NCBI GenBank assembly: GCA_965153355.1
Contig: OZ231127.1
Location: forward strand, 9,486,001 to 9,550,000
Direction: 5' to 3'
DNA: 64,000 nt
DNA from: Flaccisagitta enflata
Taxonomy: Eukaryota; Chaetognatha; Sagittoidea; Aphragmophora
Position 1 is the first letter of the stretch. Every line of letters starts with the position of its first letter. Under the pieces are notes generated by a model, which worked only from the letters and a program-made list of their open reading frames with translations, was not told the DNA's origin and did not search any database. A program made the translations under genes and the position numbers. Positions 19,610 through 32,879 of this stretch are shown here, piece after piece.

Positions 19610-22600
19610 CAGCGAATTTGGGGGTGTTCATCAACGGGGAATGAACGCATGTTGCTGAACAATTCCATAGAGCTGTTCATGAACGACTAAAAAGAGGCTC
19701 TTGGCAAACGATTTTGTTCATGGAGGGCCCAAAAAGACATGTTCATGAACGACCATTCATTGAGGGGTAAAAAAAGCCGTTGCTGAACAGGTAAAAAAAA
19801 GCACTCCACCAATGGTTTTGTTGGTGGAGTGGGTTTTTTACCTGTTCATGAAGAATGCTCATCTGGCTTTTAAAGAACAGCAAAAAAAAACCCTTTTTTA
19901 TAAACAGTTTTGAGCATCTAGTTTGATCTAACAAAAAATTCATTAAGGAAACTTTTTTGACTCTGCATGAATGGCTACAGATGAAGTGATCTTGGGACTA
20001 TGTTTATCGATATTGCTTTTTGGCTGTTCATGAACAGCAAAATTTCATTGAGTGGATAAAAAATCATGTGAATGAGTGAACCTATTATGGGCACATATGA
20101 AGAGATATTTTTGTCATAAATGGATTGGACTTTACACTATCTTCATAATTTTTAAACCATAAATGATGCTTATCTGGCTGTTTATGAAATACCATTTTAC
20201 CTTTTGATGAACAGTTTTGTTCATTGAGTAGATGAATGTAACAGTGAAGACTGAAGATAATACACATTGGGTATGAAGATATTTTGTCATAAGTGGAGTT
20301 AATTTCCACTTCACCAACAAAATTATTGGTAGAGTGGATTTTTTAGCCGTTCATGAACGCGCTTTTTATAGCCCTCTCTGAACAAAATCGTTTGCCAAAG
20401 GTCTTTTTCATTGTGTTCATCAACACCTCTATAGCATTGTTGCTGAACAGGCGTTCATTCCCCGTTGCTGAACGCACCCAAATTCGCTGGCGGACTACCT
20501 GTCGAGTTAAGGCAGAGACAGTAAAAATAATGGAGTTTCACTGCAAGTGAGTTGTACCGTTGCTGCCTCCTAAACATGTATTGGATTAATGACAAAGACA
20601 GTAAAGATAATGGAGTGTCATGGTAAACAAGTTGCTGTGGCTATCACACAAACATGTGTTTGAGTAATGACAAAGACAGTAAAGATAATGAAGTGTCACA
20701 GCAAGCGAGTTGTACTGTTGCTGCCAGATAAACATGTATTGGAGTAAAGATTGAACAGAGTCAGAGTAAACAAGTTGCTGTGGCTGCTTAACTAACATGT
20801 GTTTGAGTAAAGACAAAGACAGAAAAGATAATTGAATGTCACAGCAAGCGAGTGTGTTGGAGTAATGACAAAGGCAGTAAAGATAATGGATAGTCATTGT
20901 GAGCAAGTTGCTGTGGCTGCCTGAAAAAAACATGTTTGAGAAAAGCTAAAAGACAGTAATGATAATGGAGTGTCATTGAAGTGAGTTGCAATACCTGCTT
21001 GACAAACATATGTTTGAGTAATTGTGAAGACATTAAGGATAATGGAGAGTCATTGTGAGCAAGCTACTGTGGCTGCTTGACGCACAAATGTTTGAGTAAT
21101 GACAAAGACATTAAAGCAAGCGAGTGACCTTCTTCATCACTGCCCCTCCCCACCCGCACGCGGCCGGGATAACCGTCTCTCCGGGCTGGTATGTTTTACA
21201 TAATAGACTGTATGTCGCGGTTTGGCCGATGAGGGAATAAAATTTTCTGAGAATCGGGATCCTGAGAATCGCGATCGTGAAATTATGCTGACGTAAAAAA
21301 GGCGGAGACTGGCAAAGAAAAGTCTGGAGACAGACTTTGATTGGGATTTGATTTTTTTTACGGCAGCAATAATCTGCGTGATTTTGGGTCGCACATTTGG
21401 TCGTTCGCACGTTTGGTTGTTAGCACGTTTGGTCCTCGATCATTCTCTGCGTCTGCGCATTTCTTTTATCTGGAACTTCACAATCTAGTCATCGCACAGT
21501 AATTTATTGATTTTTTATTGATGTTTTAAACATTTATAGCATTATAGATATTATATTTTAGCATTTCTAGCATTTCTAACATTTTTAGCATTTTTTATAT
21601 CAAGGCTTACTCGCTTAACACTGGCTTCACACATGTTTTATTCCCTCGCGCATTCTCTTGCTTTACAAGTCTTTCATTCCCTCGCTCATAGGGTCTTTCT
21701 CAACCACATATCAGCATTTTTTATATCACTATGTCTTTTATCACAAAATTCAAATTTATCATATATTCATAAATTATATATATATTTGTAGATCTTAAAT
21801 TTCATTCTTCAACTTATGATAAAATTTTTTAAACATATTCCCAATAACACAAATTAGCAAGACGTGTGATAGTGACTAAAATAATTACAGACATAACAGA
21901 AAATGAATTTTCTTTAAATCATTTAATTCCTTTTATTTCTAAACCATACAGACTATAGCAATAAAGTGAGTTCAATCAATAAAGAACTTAATGAGATAAG
22001 CCTACATGGTTGAGAAAGACCCTATGAGCGAGGGACTGAAAGACTTGCATCATAATCATAAGAGGAGCGAGGGAATAAAACATGTGTGAAGCCAGTGTTA
22101 AGCGAGTAAGCCTTGAATAAGAATTGAGTTATATATGAAATGAGCCAGACGCAGAGAATGATCGAGGACCAAACGTGCTAACAACCAAACGTGCGAACGA
22201 CCAAATGTGCAACCCAAAATCACGCAGATTATTGCTGCCGTAAAAAAAATCAAATCCCAATCAAAGTCTTTCATTCCCTCGCTCATTCCCTTGCTCATTT
22301 TCCGGATATCGACACAAACTTTTTCAAGAACGATCAAAATGAGCAAAAGTGAAACGGTTTTTTGCGTTCTATTCTATATGACTCATACAACACATTGATT
22401 AACAGGAAACTACTTATTAAATTTTTTGACAATCAACTCCTAGATATTTTCAGTGGCATATATGGTGATGGATACATATATGTCCTTCTTTATAACAGAG
22501 TAAACCAGATAAAACTGATCGTGGCATTTGTGTCGCTGTCCTTTAAAAGGAACTTTAATTACTAAATGTTTCAAATCCCCAATACCTAACCCTTATGCCC

Positions 22601-23430
22601 CAAGTTTCCAGTCTAAGTATCTAAGAAATGAATGGGAAAAAATGGTCAACAAATGATATTCTCAAAAGCCATATCTTCTTTTCCGCCTATAAATAGACCA
22701 GCAATGGTTTGTTTATTGATTTTTTCATGACCTTTTAACATATTTACAAATCTAGCTAATTTTCTAGCCATAGAAAAAATAATCTAGCTAAATCTAGCGA
22801 TTTTTGGGGCCCCAACTAGCGAATTTCGGTATACTGGAGTTCCCACGACACCTCTTTTTCTCTCTTCCTTTCTTCCACCGACTATCTCGCAAGCGCGCTG
22901 TCCCCGGACGGGCATAATCCGCGGCTTTGCTACGAGGCTGCGGTGAAGACAGACTTACATGTTTCTCAAACTTCTTTGAGTGAGGGTGTGGGGTGTGTGA
23001 GGGTTGAAGCATGCTACAGCTAGAAGCCATACTTGACTCAAACACTTGATTTCTCATTGCTACCATCTGTTCACCAATTATTGAGATAAGATCAAACAAC
23101 CGTCAAGTCCAAATGGAGAAATTTAACTGCAGCATGCGGATTTTTCCACCCGAAAAAATCTTTGTTTTGCCCATGAATTTTACCTTTATTGCTTCAGGTA
23201 AAATCAAATAAGATAAAGAACAATAAAAATATTTCCTGTGCAAATCATTGCAAAATTACCAGGAAAACCTCCTCAACTTCAGATGCCTATTGAATCTATA
23301 TAAAGAAAGATAACTGGATGCGGATTCCGCGGCTAAAAATCTTATGAAAAGTTCTTTAATATGCCCATGGATTTTGATTGATATCCTAAAAGTGAATCTG
23401 AATGTTTTTCTAAATTCAAACCATATCTAA
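19610..23430 (+). repeat. 3.8-kb direct duplication, copy 2 (partner 13622-17380)
   Basis: Contains hAT 19610-20501 (left 12 bp missing, right target duplication TCGAGTTA at 20502-20509), satellite 20510-21120, an AGTCGCG-like tail near 21142 and the foldback 21333-22268. Small indels (for example extra bases at 21261-21278 and 21700-21760) separate it from copy 1. Confidence 0.9.
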
Positions 23431-23718
23431 TGAAGTTGTTATGAAGACAAAATCGAAAGTAAGAATCACGGTGATATTTGAATTCTAGTATGATTAGCAA
23501 CCAACCATAACTGCTTTTTATTGCGTGTAAATATATGTTGTGCATCACGCACTTTTTTAAGGTGTTAGCCTGAGAACAACATAATTTCAATTAACTCAAT
23601 AAACCTCATTTGTCAAACCTTATTTCTTCTCATATCGTTATTATAGTTATCCATCTTAAAAATCTTCTAATATTTGAATTCATTCCTCTTCTTTATCTGT
23701 GTCAGCCAAAATAATACT

Positions 23719-25510
23719 CACACACCCATCCCTAGATACCCTCCTAAAGAAAATCAAAATACCCATTTTTTCTGACTATGTGTTTTCTACTCAAATATGT
23801 GGGCTACTCAAAAAAGATAAAAAAGTAAAAATTATTTGAAAATTTATGGATTTTTTATATTTCCTAAACAACACCATATTTTATTTTTATATAGATCTGC
23901 CAAATATTAAATTATACCCTGAAGCCATGGAATTGAGTGGGCATGAATGAAACACATAGCTGACGTGCATAGTGTTGTTACACATCTTTGCTATTTTATT
24001 TATTCTGTACAAAATAAAGTATCATTCAGTTTCTCATTATATTAGGTAGCAAATCAGACTTAAATATATTCAGAAACTAATGATTATCAAGCGCAAAATT
24101 CATTAGTTCACAAAGAGAAAATGTGACATTATTCATTATGTGAAATAGAATTCAATAATATTTAGCATTTTAGTATCTAAGTGTCCCAAAACTAGATGAG
24201 TGAAAAAGATCCTTATTCTGCTCATCTTTTCCTTTGCTATCCTTTCAAGTCTATTAAATTCTCTTTGCATTGGAAGATATTAACATTAATTACTTTTATG
24301 AATGTTAAAAGAACAGTCAGAATAACAAATCTAGTACAAAAGATAAATGTTGTAGAGTTATTTATTTATTCCATAAAATCAGCAACAATTCATGTCATGA
24401 TCCTGATAATTGTTTTAGAAAAGCTATGAACTGTTCTAACACTATTGAGATCAGCATATCTATTTGCAATGGTAACCTTAGTTTGAAGCATTTTGGTTGA
24501 ATATATAAAAATCACAGCAAAAACAAAAAACTATTTTTCTGTATTATTTAGCTTTTTTCATACCAAACTTCAACCAGTATTAGTTGTATACTGTGAGACA
24601 TGGAATTGATAGGCATAGGTGAAACTACCACTAGCTAGTATAAGTAGCTAGTTTTGACTTATTTTAGTTCGTTATTATTTGAAAGTTACAATAAAATTAA
24701 AAACAACTATTTTTGCATTTTTACTAACTAAAACTTCAAAAATGCTATCAATTTTAATAGAGAAAATATCAAAGGCCTCTTGACAAGTTCTAATGCCATT
24801 GGTTTCCAGTAAATAATCATATCTTAACATACAAAAATGTAAAAAAAACCTAATGCAATATTTTTTCCTACATCTAATCTTTTTATGAAAGACAGGTGAA
24901 ATTATTTCTGCTCTTTTCAAGCTGATTTCAGAGCAGTGCTTGATCTCAGAAACTACTTGCACATGCTGTTATACTTACCTTAGTTCTATTTTACCATTCT
25001 GCATTACAAACATTTTGTAAGTTTTCTCAAAGGTTAGAAGTAAAATGGTTGTTTTGTTTGCAAGACTGCAACTAACTAACAAAACCAAAAAATAGCACCA
25101 AACTAGATTACTTTGCATACCAGCTGATACGTTTTTATATACCAATTCTCCATATACAACTGTTTTACAATTAACATTACCTGTGAATTTAAAAAATAAA
25201 AAAGTCCTAAAAATGCAAAAAAAAACTTTTGCTCTTTTTATGATTTTTTAAGATGATAATGAACAAAATCTTCAAACTGGTTTATTGCCTTTGTTTAATG
25301 CCTACCATTCATGCTCACAGGGCATAACTAACATTTTCTACTGATTTAGAAAAAAAGTAAAAATAGTGTTTTGCCTAAGTCAACAAAAAATTCAAAAATT
25401 TTCAAATAACGTTTTATTTTTATTTTGAGTAACCCACATGTTGTGGGTAACAAGTCAGAAAAATGATGACTCAGTTTTCTTTGAGAGGAGTAACCAAGGG
25501 ATGGGTGCAC
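23719..25510. repeat. Diverged long inverted-repeat element
   Basis: 23719-23852 and 25386-25510 are inverted copies: CACCCATCCCT, a TTTTTCTGACT block, ATGTGGGYTACTCAAAA and ATTATTTGAAAATTT occur in the same order on opposite strands. Weaker similarity may continue inward. The interior (about 1.5 kb) is AT-rich with no convincing frame. The exact ends and any target duplication are not clear. Confidence 0.55.
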
Positions 25511-25784
25511 AAATTAGACCCCTAGAGTGCATTTTGCATGTCTCATAACAATTAAGCTTGTAACAGAGAATAGGATCAGTTCTGCACTGGCTACGGAGTC
25601 TGGAAAAGAGAACATTTGAAGACAAGTTTACTCACTTATCATATAATGCAATATGAATCCAGTTTTATCACCTTTATTGATGAATGCGTCTTTTGCTGTA
25701 AAATTCCTCAGACCATGATTACTTCCATTTCTATTAAGATTAACGATCTCTCTTTCTTTCTCTCTGTCGCGCTCTGTCTCTGCC

Positions 25785-25813
25785 TGTCTGTCTGTCTGTC
25801 TGTCTGTCTGTCA

Positions 25814-25899
<86 letters not shown>

Positions 25900-25920
25900 C
25901 TCTCTCTCTCTCTCTATATA
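25785..25920 (+). repeat. Compound (TCTG)(TC)(TA)(TC) microsatellite
   Basis: Four successive simple tracts, with TA at about 25858-25894 between two TC runs. Confidence 0.95.
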
Positions 25921-26079
25921 TTCAACGTACTTCTATATGGTGACTATACCTCACTCTCCTCCTCCTTTGCAGCCCGGCCATCCAGATTTAAAAACAAAAT
26001 TACAATTAAAATCCCACCTTTCTCAGTGAGTCCCTCTTCGTTTCTGTCTGAGACATTTCAATTTCAAAGGTTTCTTTTG

Positions 26080-26384
26080 CTAAAAACAACATATGAATCA
26101 AGAAAGAATTGAAAAGAAACTAAAGAGGAAGTAGGGGGGTAGTACATGAACTCTTACAGAGATGCGAGGACACATCTAAAAACTATAAAATGAGGGAACT
26201 GCAAAATCATGGATTATACTAGCGGCTAAGTTTTAGTAATGTAACTACGGGGAACACCTTTGCCTTTGGTTCCTATCTCACCACTCATGACCACCAATCA
26301 TATCACGTATCAAATCCGTCTCCTTCTGACACAAAACATATAAATCAAGAAAGAATTGAAAAGAAACTAAAGAAGAAGAAGAGA
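26080..26384 (+). repeat. Direct repeat pair of about 50 bp
   Basis: ACATATGAATCAAGAAAGAA with the following AAAGAAACTAAAGA segment at 26088-26135 recurs at 26335-26384. Between them on the minus strand lies an AGTCGCG-family remnant (26136-26177). Confidence 0.55.
26136..26177 (-). mobile_element. AGTCGCG-family 5' remnant, AGATGTG subtype
   Basis: On the minus strand AGATGTGTCCTCGCATCT is followed by CTGTAAGAGTTC, like the other AGATGCG starts. Only about 40 bp remain. Confidence 0.45.
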
Positions 26385-26519
26385 GAAAGGGATCACGTTT
26401 TGTCTGATATAAAATGTGAAGCACGAGATTTTGCGAGAGAAGCTCAAAATTCCAAGTGAAACCTCAAAATGTCCTCACATTTGAGCTAAATTTATGTAAG
26501 GATCTTTTTTATTATTGTT

Positions 26520-26935
26520 GATTGTTGATCATGAGTGTGTCTGCGCGCACGTGAGTGTGTCTGGCTGTATGCCTAATTGCACACGCACACAAGCGTGTCT
26601 GCGTGTTCGCGCGCGCACATGATCAAGCGTGTGTCTGCATGCGTGTGTCTACATGAGCGTTTCTGCGTGTTTGTGCGCTCACATAATCATGAGTGTGTTT
26701 ATGTGCCCAAGAGTGTGTTGTCATAATTGCATGCGCACATTATCCAGGGTGTGTCTATTTGCATATGAGTGTGTCTGTATATTTGGGCGTGCACATGATC
26801 AAGAGAGTGTCTTCATGCCTATGAGCGTGTGTGCATGCCCATGAGTGTCTCTGCGAGCGCATGAGTGTCTGCATGCACATGAGTGTGTTTGCGACTCTGC
26901 GTGCCCGTGAGTGTGTCTACGTGTTTGCGCGTGAG
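26520..26935 (+). repeat. Degenerate GTGTGTCTGCATG minisatellite
   Basis: Irregular 20-30 bp units of alternating purine-pyrimidine sequence (GAGTGTGTCTGCGTG, GCGCGCACATGATCA). Such sequence can adopt Z-form DNA; whether it does so is unknown. Confidence 0.7.
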
Positions 26936-27135
26936 CTAGATGAAGTTGAAAAGCAAAACCGATCGAATATGAATGAAATTACGAAGGCGAAGAGCAAAAC
27001 GTAAACTTTTTTTTTTTTTTTTTTTTTTTGATTTTCCCAAAATTTATCGCCTTTTGTGGGCATTTTTGAGAAGAGTTTTGAAATCAAAGATGCAAAAGAT
27101 CGTTTTCTTTCATTCTCGAAGCCGCGAGGCGTTTG

Positions 27136-27569
<434 letters not shown>

Positions 27570-27636
27570 GGGATCTATACATCATAAATCGCTGAATTCG
27601 TATCTGGATCTATGTAAAGCTTTACAGCATGTTTTT

Positions 27637-28130
27637 TGGGCAGATGACCTATGCTTTCACATATGCAGAAATTTCTCCTTCTTCTCCTCATTTTCTTCTC
27701 CTTTGTCCCCCCCCCCCTTGAGGCTCAAATCCCAGCCTCAAGGATCAAATCCCAGCCTTGAGGCTAAAATCCCATCCTGGAGGCTCAAATCCCAGCCTAG
27801 AGGCTTACATCCCTGCCTCGAGGCTCAAATCCCAGCCTCGAGGCTCAAATCCCAGCCTTGAGGCTCAAATCGCAGCCTCCAGGCTAAAATCCTAGTCTGG
27901 AGGCCCAAATCCTAGTCTGGTGGCTCAAATCCCAGTCTTGAGGCTCAAATCCCGGCCTCAAGGTCCCAATGCCAGCCTCCGGGCCCTAATTCCAGCCTTG
28001 AGGCTCAAATAAAAACAGCATGGGTCATTGGCCCCTTCAAGGCCGCTGCCCCTCTAACAACCTCACACCCACATACACTCACATAGGGGCAACGGGTACC
28101 GCTGGCCATCCAACGCTTTTGCGACTATTT
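27637..28130 (+). mobile_element. GGGCAGCGG-family element, 5' hairpin shortened
   Basis: Enters from a T tract as TTTTTTGGGCAG but jumps directly to ATGACCTATGC, missing the GCGGCCCC hairpin arm. The core is the 20-bp minisatellite (27718-28015). The 3' end has GGCCCCTTCAAGGCCGCTGCC, GGTACCGCTGGCCATC and TTTTGCGACTATTT. Confidence 0.7.
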
Positions 28131-28510
28131 AACAATTCTCACTTCAGTCTTTCAACATTATTGCACGACTACACGTGATCTAGACTCTAGAGAGTTAGCT
28201 ACAACTCATCTAACATCTGTACTGATCATTTGATTTAGGATTTTAAACGAGCACATTCCTTCGGTCTACCGATCAAAGAAAGAAAGAAAAAAGACCTTTT
28301 GGGCGAAACAGAAAGAAAGAAAAGAAAAAAGAAAAGAAAAAGAAAAAAAGAGAATAGAAGAGAAAAAGCAAAAGCAAAATGAAAAGAAAAAGAAAACCAC
28401 TTTGGTGTTCTTCATTCTTTCTTTCTTCTCCTTTTTTTATCTTCTTAAGTTTTAATTGAATAACAACCGGAGCGTTAAATCATGCGAGGCATTCGTCAAG
28501 GGACTTTTCT

Positions 28511-28590
28511 AGACTTGTCTGTGTCTGTCTCTCTGTCTCTCTGTGTCTCTGTATCTCTGTCTCTCTGTCTCTCTGTCTCTCTGTCTCTCC

Positions 28591-28644
<54 letters not shown>

Positions 28645-28655
28645 CTCTCTCTTCC
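28511..28655 (+). repeat. (TCTG/TC)n microsatellite
   Basis: TCTGTCTCTC units grade into pure TC. An AAAG-rich purine tract lies just before it (28270-28400). Confidence 0.95.
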
Positions 28656-29649
28656 CTCCTTCCCCAGCATGTTTGTGGGTTTCCTTGCCCGTCTTTTTTC
28701 GCCCTATAAAAATTAGAGGTCTGTCGATCCTAGTTTGTTTGATTGCGTGGGTAAATCGGGTAATTTTGAGCTACATCCAGTATTTTAGGTGTTTTAGGGA
28801 TGTCGTCTTTTGTCTCCTTTTGTTCTCCTTCGCCTGAATATCGATCTTGAGTCACTTTTTGAAGGTGTGGGAGTGGGAAGCGTTGCACTGGGAAGGGAAT
28901 CTGATTCGTCTGATCTTCAGAGGCGTGTTCAAGTTGGTTTTTGTGGCTATGAGGGTGCGTCACTTTCTCTCAGTCTCTCTCTTTCATGAGAGAAAACGAC
29001 ACCTTCCTCGTTTTTGTCTCTGCAAACTTTTTATTCGCCTTCTGTTACTTTTTATCTTTCACTTCTGTTAACAACTTGCTTTCTTCTGTCGCACCCGATT
29101 TACCACTTTGTTTCTGTTTCTTTTTTTCTGCAAAAGATAGGAAGAAGAACAACAAATAAAATATAAAATGTCATAGTTGCAAGAAGAAGAAGAAGTTTCT
29201 TCTGTAAAACTTTTTTTCACCCACTGTTTATCCTGATGACACCTATGTAAAGATCCTCTGTACGTCGTCAGGCGCAATTTTCTGTTTCTGTCTCCTTTGG
29301 TCAGCCTTAAAGCCGGGCAATATGGGCCATGCAAAAATTGGCCATGGTAAAACGGGCCAAGCTATGCTGTTAAAAGGCCAAAACAGAAACGAATTGGGCA
29401 TGAGGCGAGAGTTTTTGTTTGTTTTAATTGACATTGAGGAGAGAAAATACAAATTGTCAACCCATTTCTTCGAAATTTATCACAGAACTATCTGTCAGTG
29501 TGTCAGATCCATCTATCTGTCTGTCTATCTGTCAGATCGCCCATGATTCACTTCCTTCATACAGACCAACGCAACGTTCATAATTCCATACAAGCTACGT
29601 TCGGAGCAATAAATCATTAATACAAGGAGATACAATCGAGGGAATTCGT

Positions 29650-29746
<97 letters not shown>

Positions 29747-30219
29747 TTTTCTCCAGTTTGGGCAATACAAAGAAGCGGGAAGACAAGAAGAAAAGAAAAA
29801 CGAAAAATGCTTAGTCACCATTGCCTCAACCTAATAAATGAGCAAGAAACCATTTCGACCACAACTCCTTTCTTCGGGCTCCTTTCCAGGGAATAAAAAA
29901 TAAATACAGGAGAAGATACAAAAATCTCTCTCATTTATTAGTCACTTTCAAAACTTAAAGTGGTTTTTTCTCATAAGAGTGAGAGAAAGAACACTCCCAA
30001 CAATTGCTATTTGCCTTCACGGTTTGAATGCTTTGGTGAAACGCAACGGGGAGATTTTTTCTTTTTGCTCTTTCAAATTCACTGGAATGTTTTGCTTTTA
30101 CATGGCGGAATCTATTTTCTCATTTTTTTTCTTCGTTCTCTGCTTTGTTTATGGAATGATTCATTCTGCTTTGCTTACTAACCGTCTCGTTGTAGCCTGT
30201 TCCACTTGCTACTATGATG
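28656..30219. other. No gene seen; contains (TTTC)n at 29648-29744
   Basis: Ordinary mixed-composition DNA. The only structured part is 97 bp of TTTC repeat and a short GGGCCA-rich patch (29310-29385). Short open stretches lack any recognisable domain and do not overlap conserved blocks. Confidence 0.5.
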
Positions 30220-31038
30220 TACAGTCGAGCTTCACTAGAGCGCACCCGCTAATAAGGCATCCCTCGCATCAAGGCATGATTTGAAAAGTCCCAACTTTTT
30301 TCTCTTAATTCCTTTGTTGATAAGCCCCGCATATAAGGCACCCGCCTATTAGGCAAATTTCACTATAGCGCATGTAATATGAAGTTTTTGCTGAATATTT
30401 GGCTCGCTTTGAAGGCATCTGAGAAACAAAGTGTATTAAGGATCAGGAGGTGGATAAGCTAAGTTTGGAAGATAAGGCAAAAGACGGAGAAGAAATACCG
30501 ATGAGAGCGATAATGATGATGAAGAGGAATACCAATGACGATGAGGTATGAGGTATGAGGTATACCGATGATGAAAAGAGCAAGCGAAGAGAGAGGAGGG
30601 AGATGATGAAGAAGAAGAGGAGTCGATTAGCCGATGAATCCATGCCAATAGGAGATCGATAATAATATGTTAGTGTCTGGATGACATTTTCAACCACTGA
30701 ATGTCATTAGAGTAAAATGTCTAAGAATAGTCAATTCCATACAAGTTTCAAAATCAGTCTGGTCTTATTCATAGTAAGTTAGGTGGCAAGCTTGTAAATG
30801 AATAATGATAATGGTGAAACTGTATACGTTTTGGAAAAAAGTAAAGAAAGATCCAAATATTTTTTGTTGTCACTTCAAAGTTTCCATCTATGCCAAAAGA
30901 TAGAATAAGTAAAGCATATTTGAGCCTTATGTATTCAGTATGGTGCATAAATTCACATGCTTGGCAATAAGGCACCCCGTCTAGAAGGCATGAAATCAAC
31001 CAGTCCCTTGAGATGCCTTCTAGTGAAGCTTAACTGTA
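30220..31038. mobile_element. pogo/Tigger-like TIR element with TA target duplication
   Basis: The element 30222-31036 begins CAGTCGAGCTTCACTAGA and ends as the inverse of CAGTTAAGCTTCACTAGA (two mismatches), flanked by TA at 30220-30221 and 31037-31038. AATAAGGCA and AAGGCATGA motifs recur near both ends. The CAGTYGA start and TA site fit the Tc1/mariner superfamily, pogo/Tigger group. The 815-bp interior has no transposase frame. Class is inferred from ends only. Confidence 0.8.
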
Positions 31039-31763
31039 TGATTAATAACCGGAGGTTGCTGGGGTTGCAACCCTTTGCGATTCTAAGCCTCACAGTTGTC
31101 TCGGGGGTTGATTTGGGTTGCTTTGAGTTACTCCGTCTTGATAGAGAAACATGGAAAGAAGATAAATGCCTCTATGAACTATCTCATGCCATGTAAGACG
31201 GCTTCCCTCCGAAGGCAAAATTTGTGTTTCAAAGAAGATCAAAATAGAAAAAATGTATAAATCGAAATGTAAAAATAAATCAATAAAAGTGATTGAGATA
31301 GCTCAGATATGATATTTAAAAGAAAAATTTGCATTTACTTAGCAAGAGGACCAAGTTTAGCCAATGTTACCAAAAAAATTGTTTTGAAAATTTATACTTA
31401 TTTTATTTTTGGTCACTGACAAGGGGCTGGTCGAAATTCTGAATTTGCATAGGAAATGAAAAAATGAAAAAACAAAGAACATAGTTCTCTTCCCAAATCG
31501 AATAGAGAGAGAGCTATGTTTTTTAAAATGCAAAATTTCCCTGTGTTTGGCTTTCTCAGAATTTCGACCTCAGAAAATGGAAAAAAAGTGTAAGCAGAAA
31601 TTCACTAAAAAACATCATTTTCATGCTTATTTTCATGTGAAACGCATAGTTCAAATTACATTTTAAGTCAAAATATGATAAAAATGTATGCACCAAGTGT
31701 CCTAAGAGACAACTTGTCCACCTAAAGCATTCCAGCTTCATTATTGTCCTGATAATAATGCAA
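31039..31763. other. No gene seen
   Basis: AT-rich, with GAATTTGCAT / ATTTCGACC motifs repeated around 31430-31570 in inverted order. No frame or RNA gene supported. Confidence 0.4.
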
Positions 31764-32845
31764 CAAGGCCAATACCTATAAGTCGCGTGCAGGACAAAAA
31801 TAACTGAACTGACTCCTTATTGTACCTTTTTATTGAAAATCAGACTTAAACCAGACCCAAACCAGATTCAAACCAGACTCAAACCATACTTAAACCAGAC
31901 TCAAACCAGAATCAAACCAGACCAAAACCAGACCAAAACCAGACCGAAACCAGACCGAAACCAGACCAGACCTAAACCAGACCTAAACCAGACCTAAACC
32001 AGATATAAATCAGACATTAACCAGACTTAAACCAGACTCAAGCCAGACTCAATCCAGACTTAAACCAGACTCAAACCAGACTCTAACCAGACTCAAACCA
32101 GACTCAAACCAGACTCAAACCAGACTTAAACCAGACTTAAACCAGACTTAAACCAGACTTAAACCAGACTTAAACCAGACTTAAACCAGACTTAAACCAG
32201 ACTTAAACCAGACTTAAACCAGACTTAAACCAGACTTAAACCAGACCCAAACCAGACCAAAACCAGCAGACTTAAACCAGCAGACTTAAACCAGCAGACT
32301 TAAACCAGCAGAGTTAAACCAGCAGAGTTAAACCAGCAGAGTTAAACCAGCAGACTTAAACCAGCAGACTTCAACCAGCAGACTTAAACCAGCAGACTTA
32401 AACCAGCAGACCTAAACCAGCAGACCTAAACCAGCAGACTTAAACCAGCAGATGTAAACCAAAAATGACCAAAAATGACCAAAAATGACCAAAAATGACC
32501 AAAAATGATCAAAAATGACCAAAATGACCAAAATGACCAAAATGACCAAAATGACCAAAAATGACCAAAAATGACCAAAAATGACCAAAAATGACCAAAA
32601 ATGACCAAAATGACCAAAATGACCAAAAATGATAAAAAATGATAAAAAATGACCAAAAATGACCAAAAACAACCAATAATTCTCAAAAACACCAAAAAAA
32701 AAAAATGATTCAAAATAACTCCAGACAACCCAAAATGACAAAAAACGACGCAAAAAAGCAAAGTGTTACGGACGAACGGACGGACGGACCGACCGACCGA
32801 CTGACGGACCGACGGAGCGGGTTGTAGAGTCGCGTGCACGCGACT
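31764..32845 (-). mobile_element. AGTCGCG-family element with expanded three-phase tandem core
   Basis: Termini are standard: on the minus strand AGTCGCGTGCACGCGACT (32828-32845), CTCTACAACCCGC, (CCGT)n, and at the other end GCACGCGACTTATAGGTATT and GGCCTTG (31764-31793). The core has expanded to about 900 bp in three phases on the plus strand: 11-bp AAACCAGACTT units (31850-32260), 14-bp CAGCAGACTTAAAC units (32260-32458) and 9-10-bp CAAAAATGAC units (32458-32670). This is the longest copy in the window and shows that the core, not the ends, varies. Confidence 0.8.
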
Positions 32846-32879
32846 AAAAAGTATGGTGAAACACTTCATTTTTCTTCAT

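Noticed and set aside
31850-32670. CRISPR-like regular repeats
   Set aside because: Units of 9-14 bp are contiguous, without unique spacers, and lie inside a eukaryotic mobile element.
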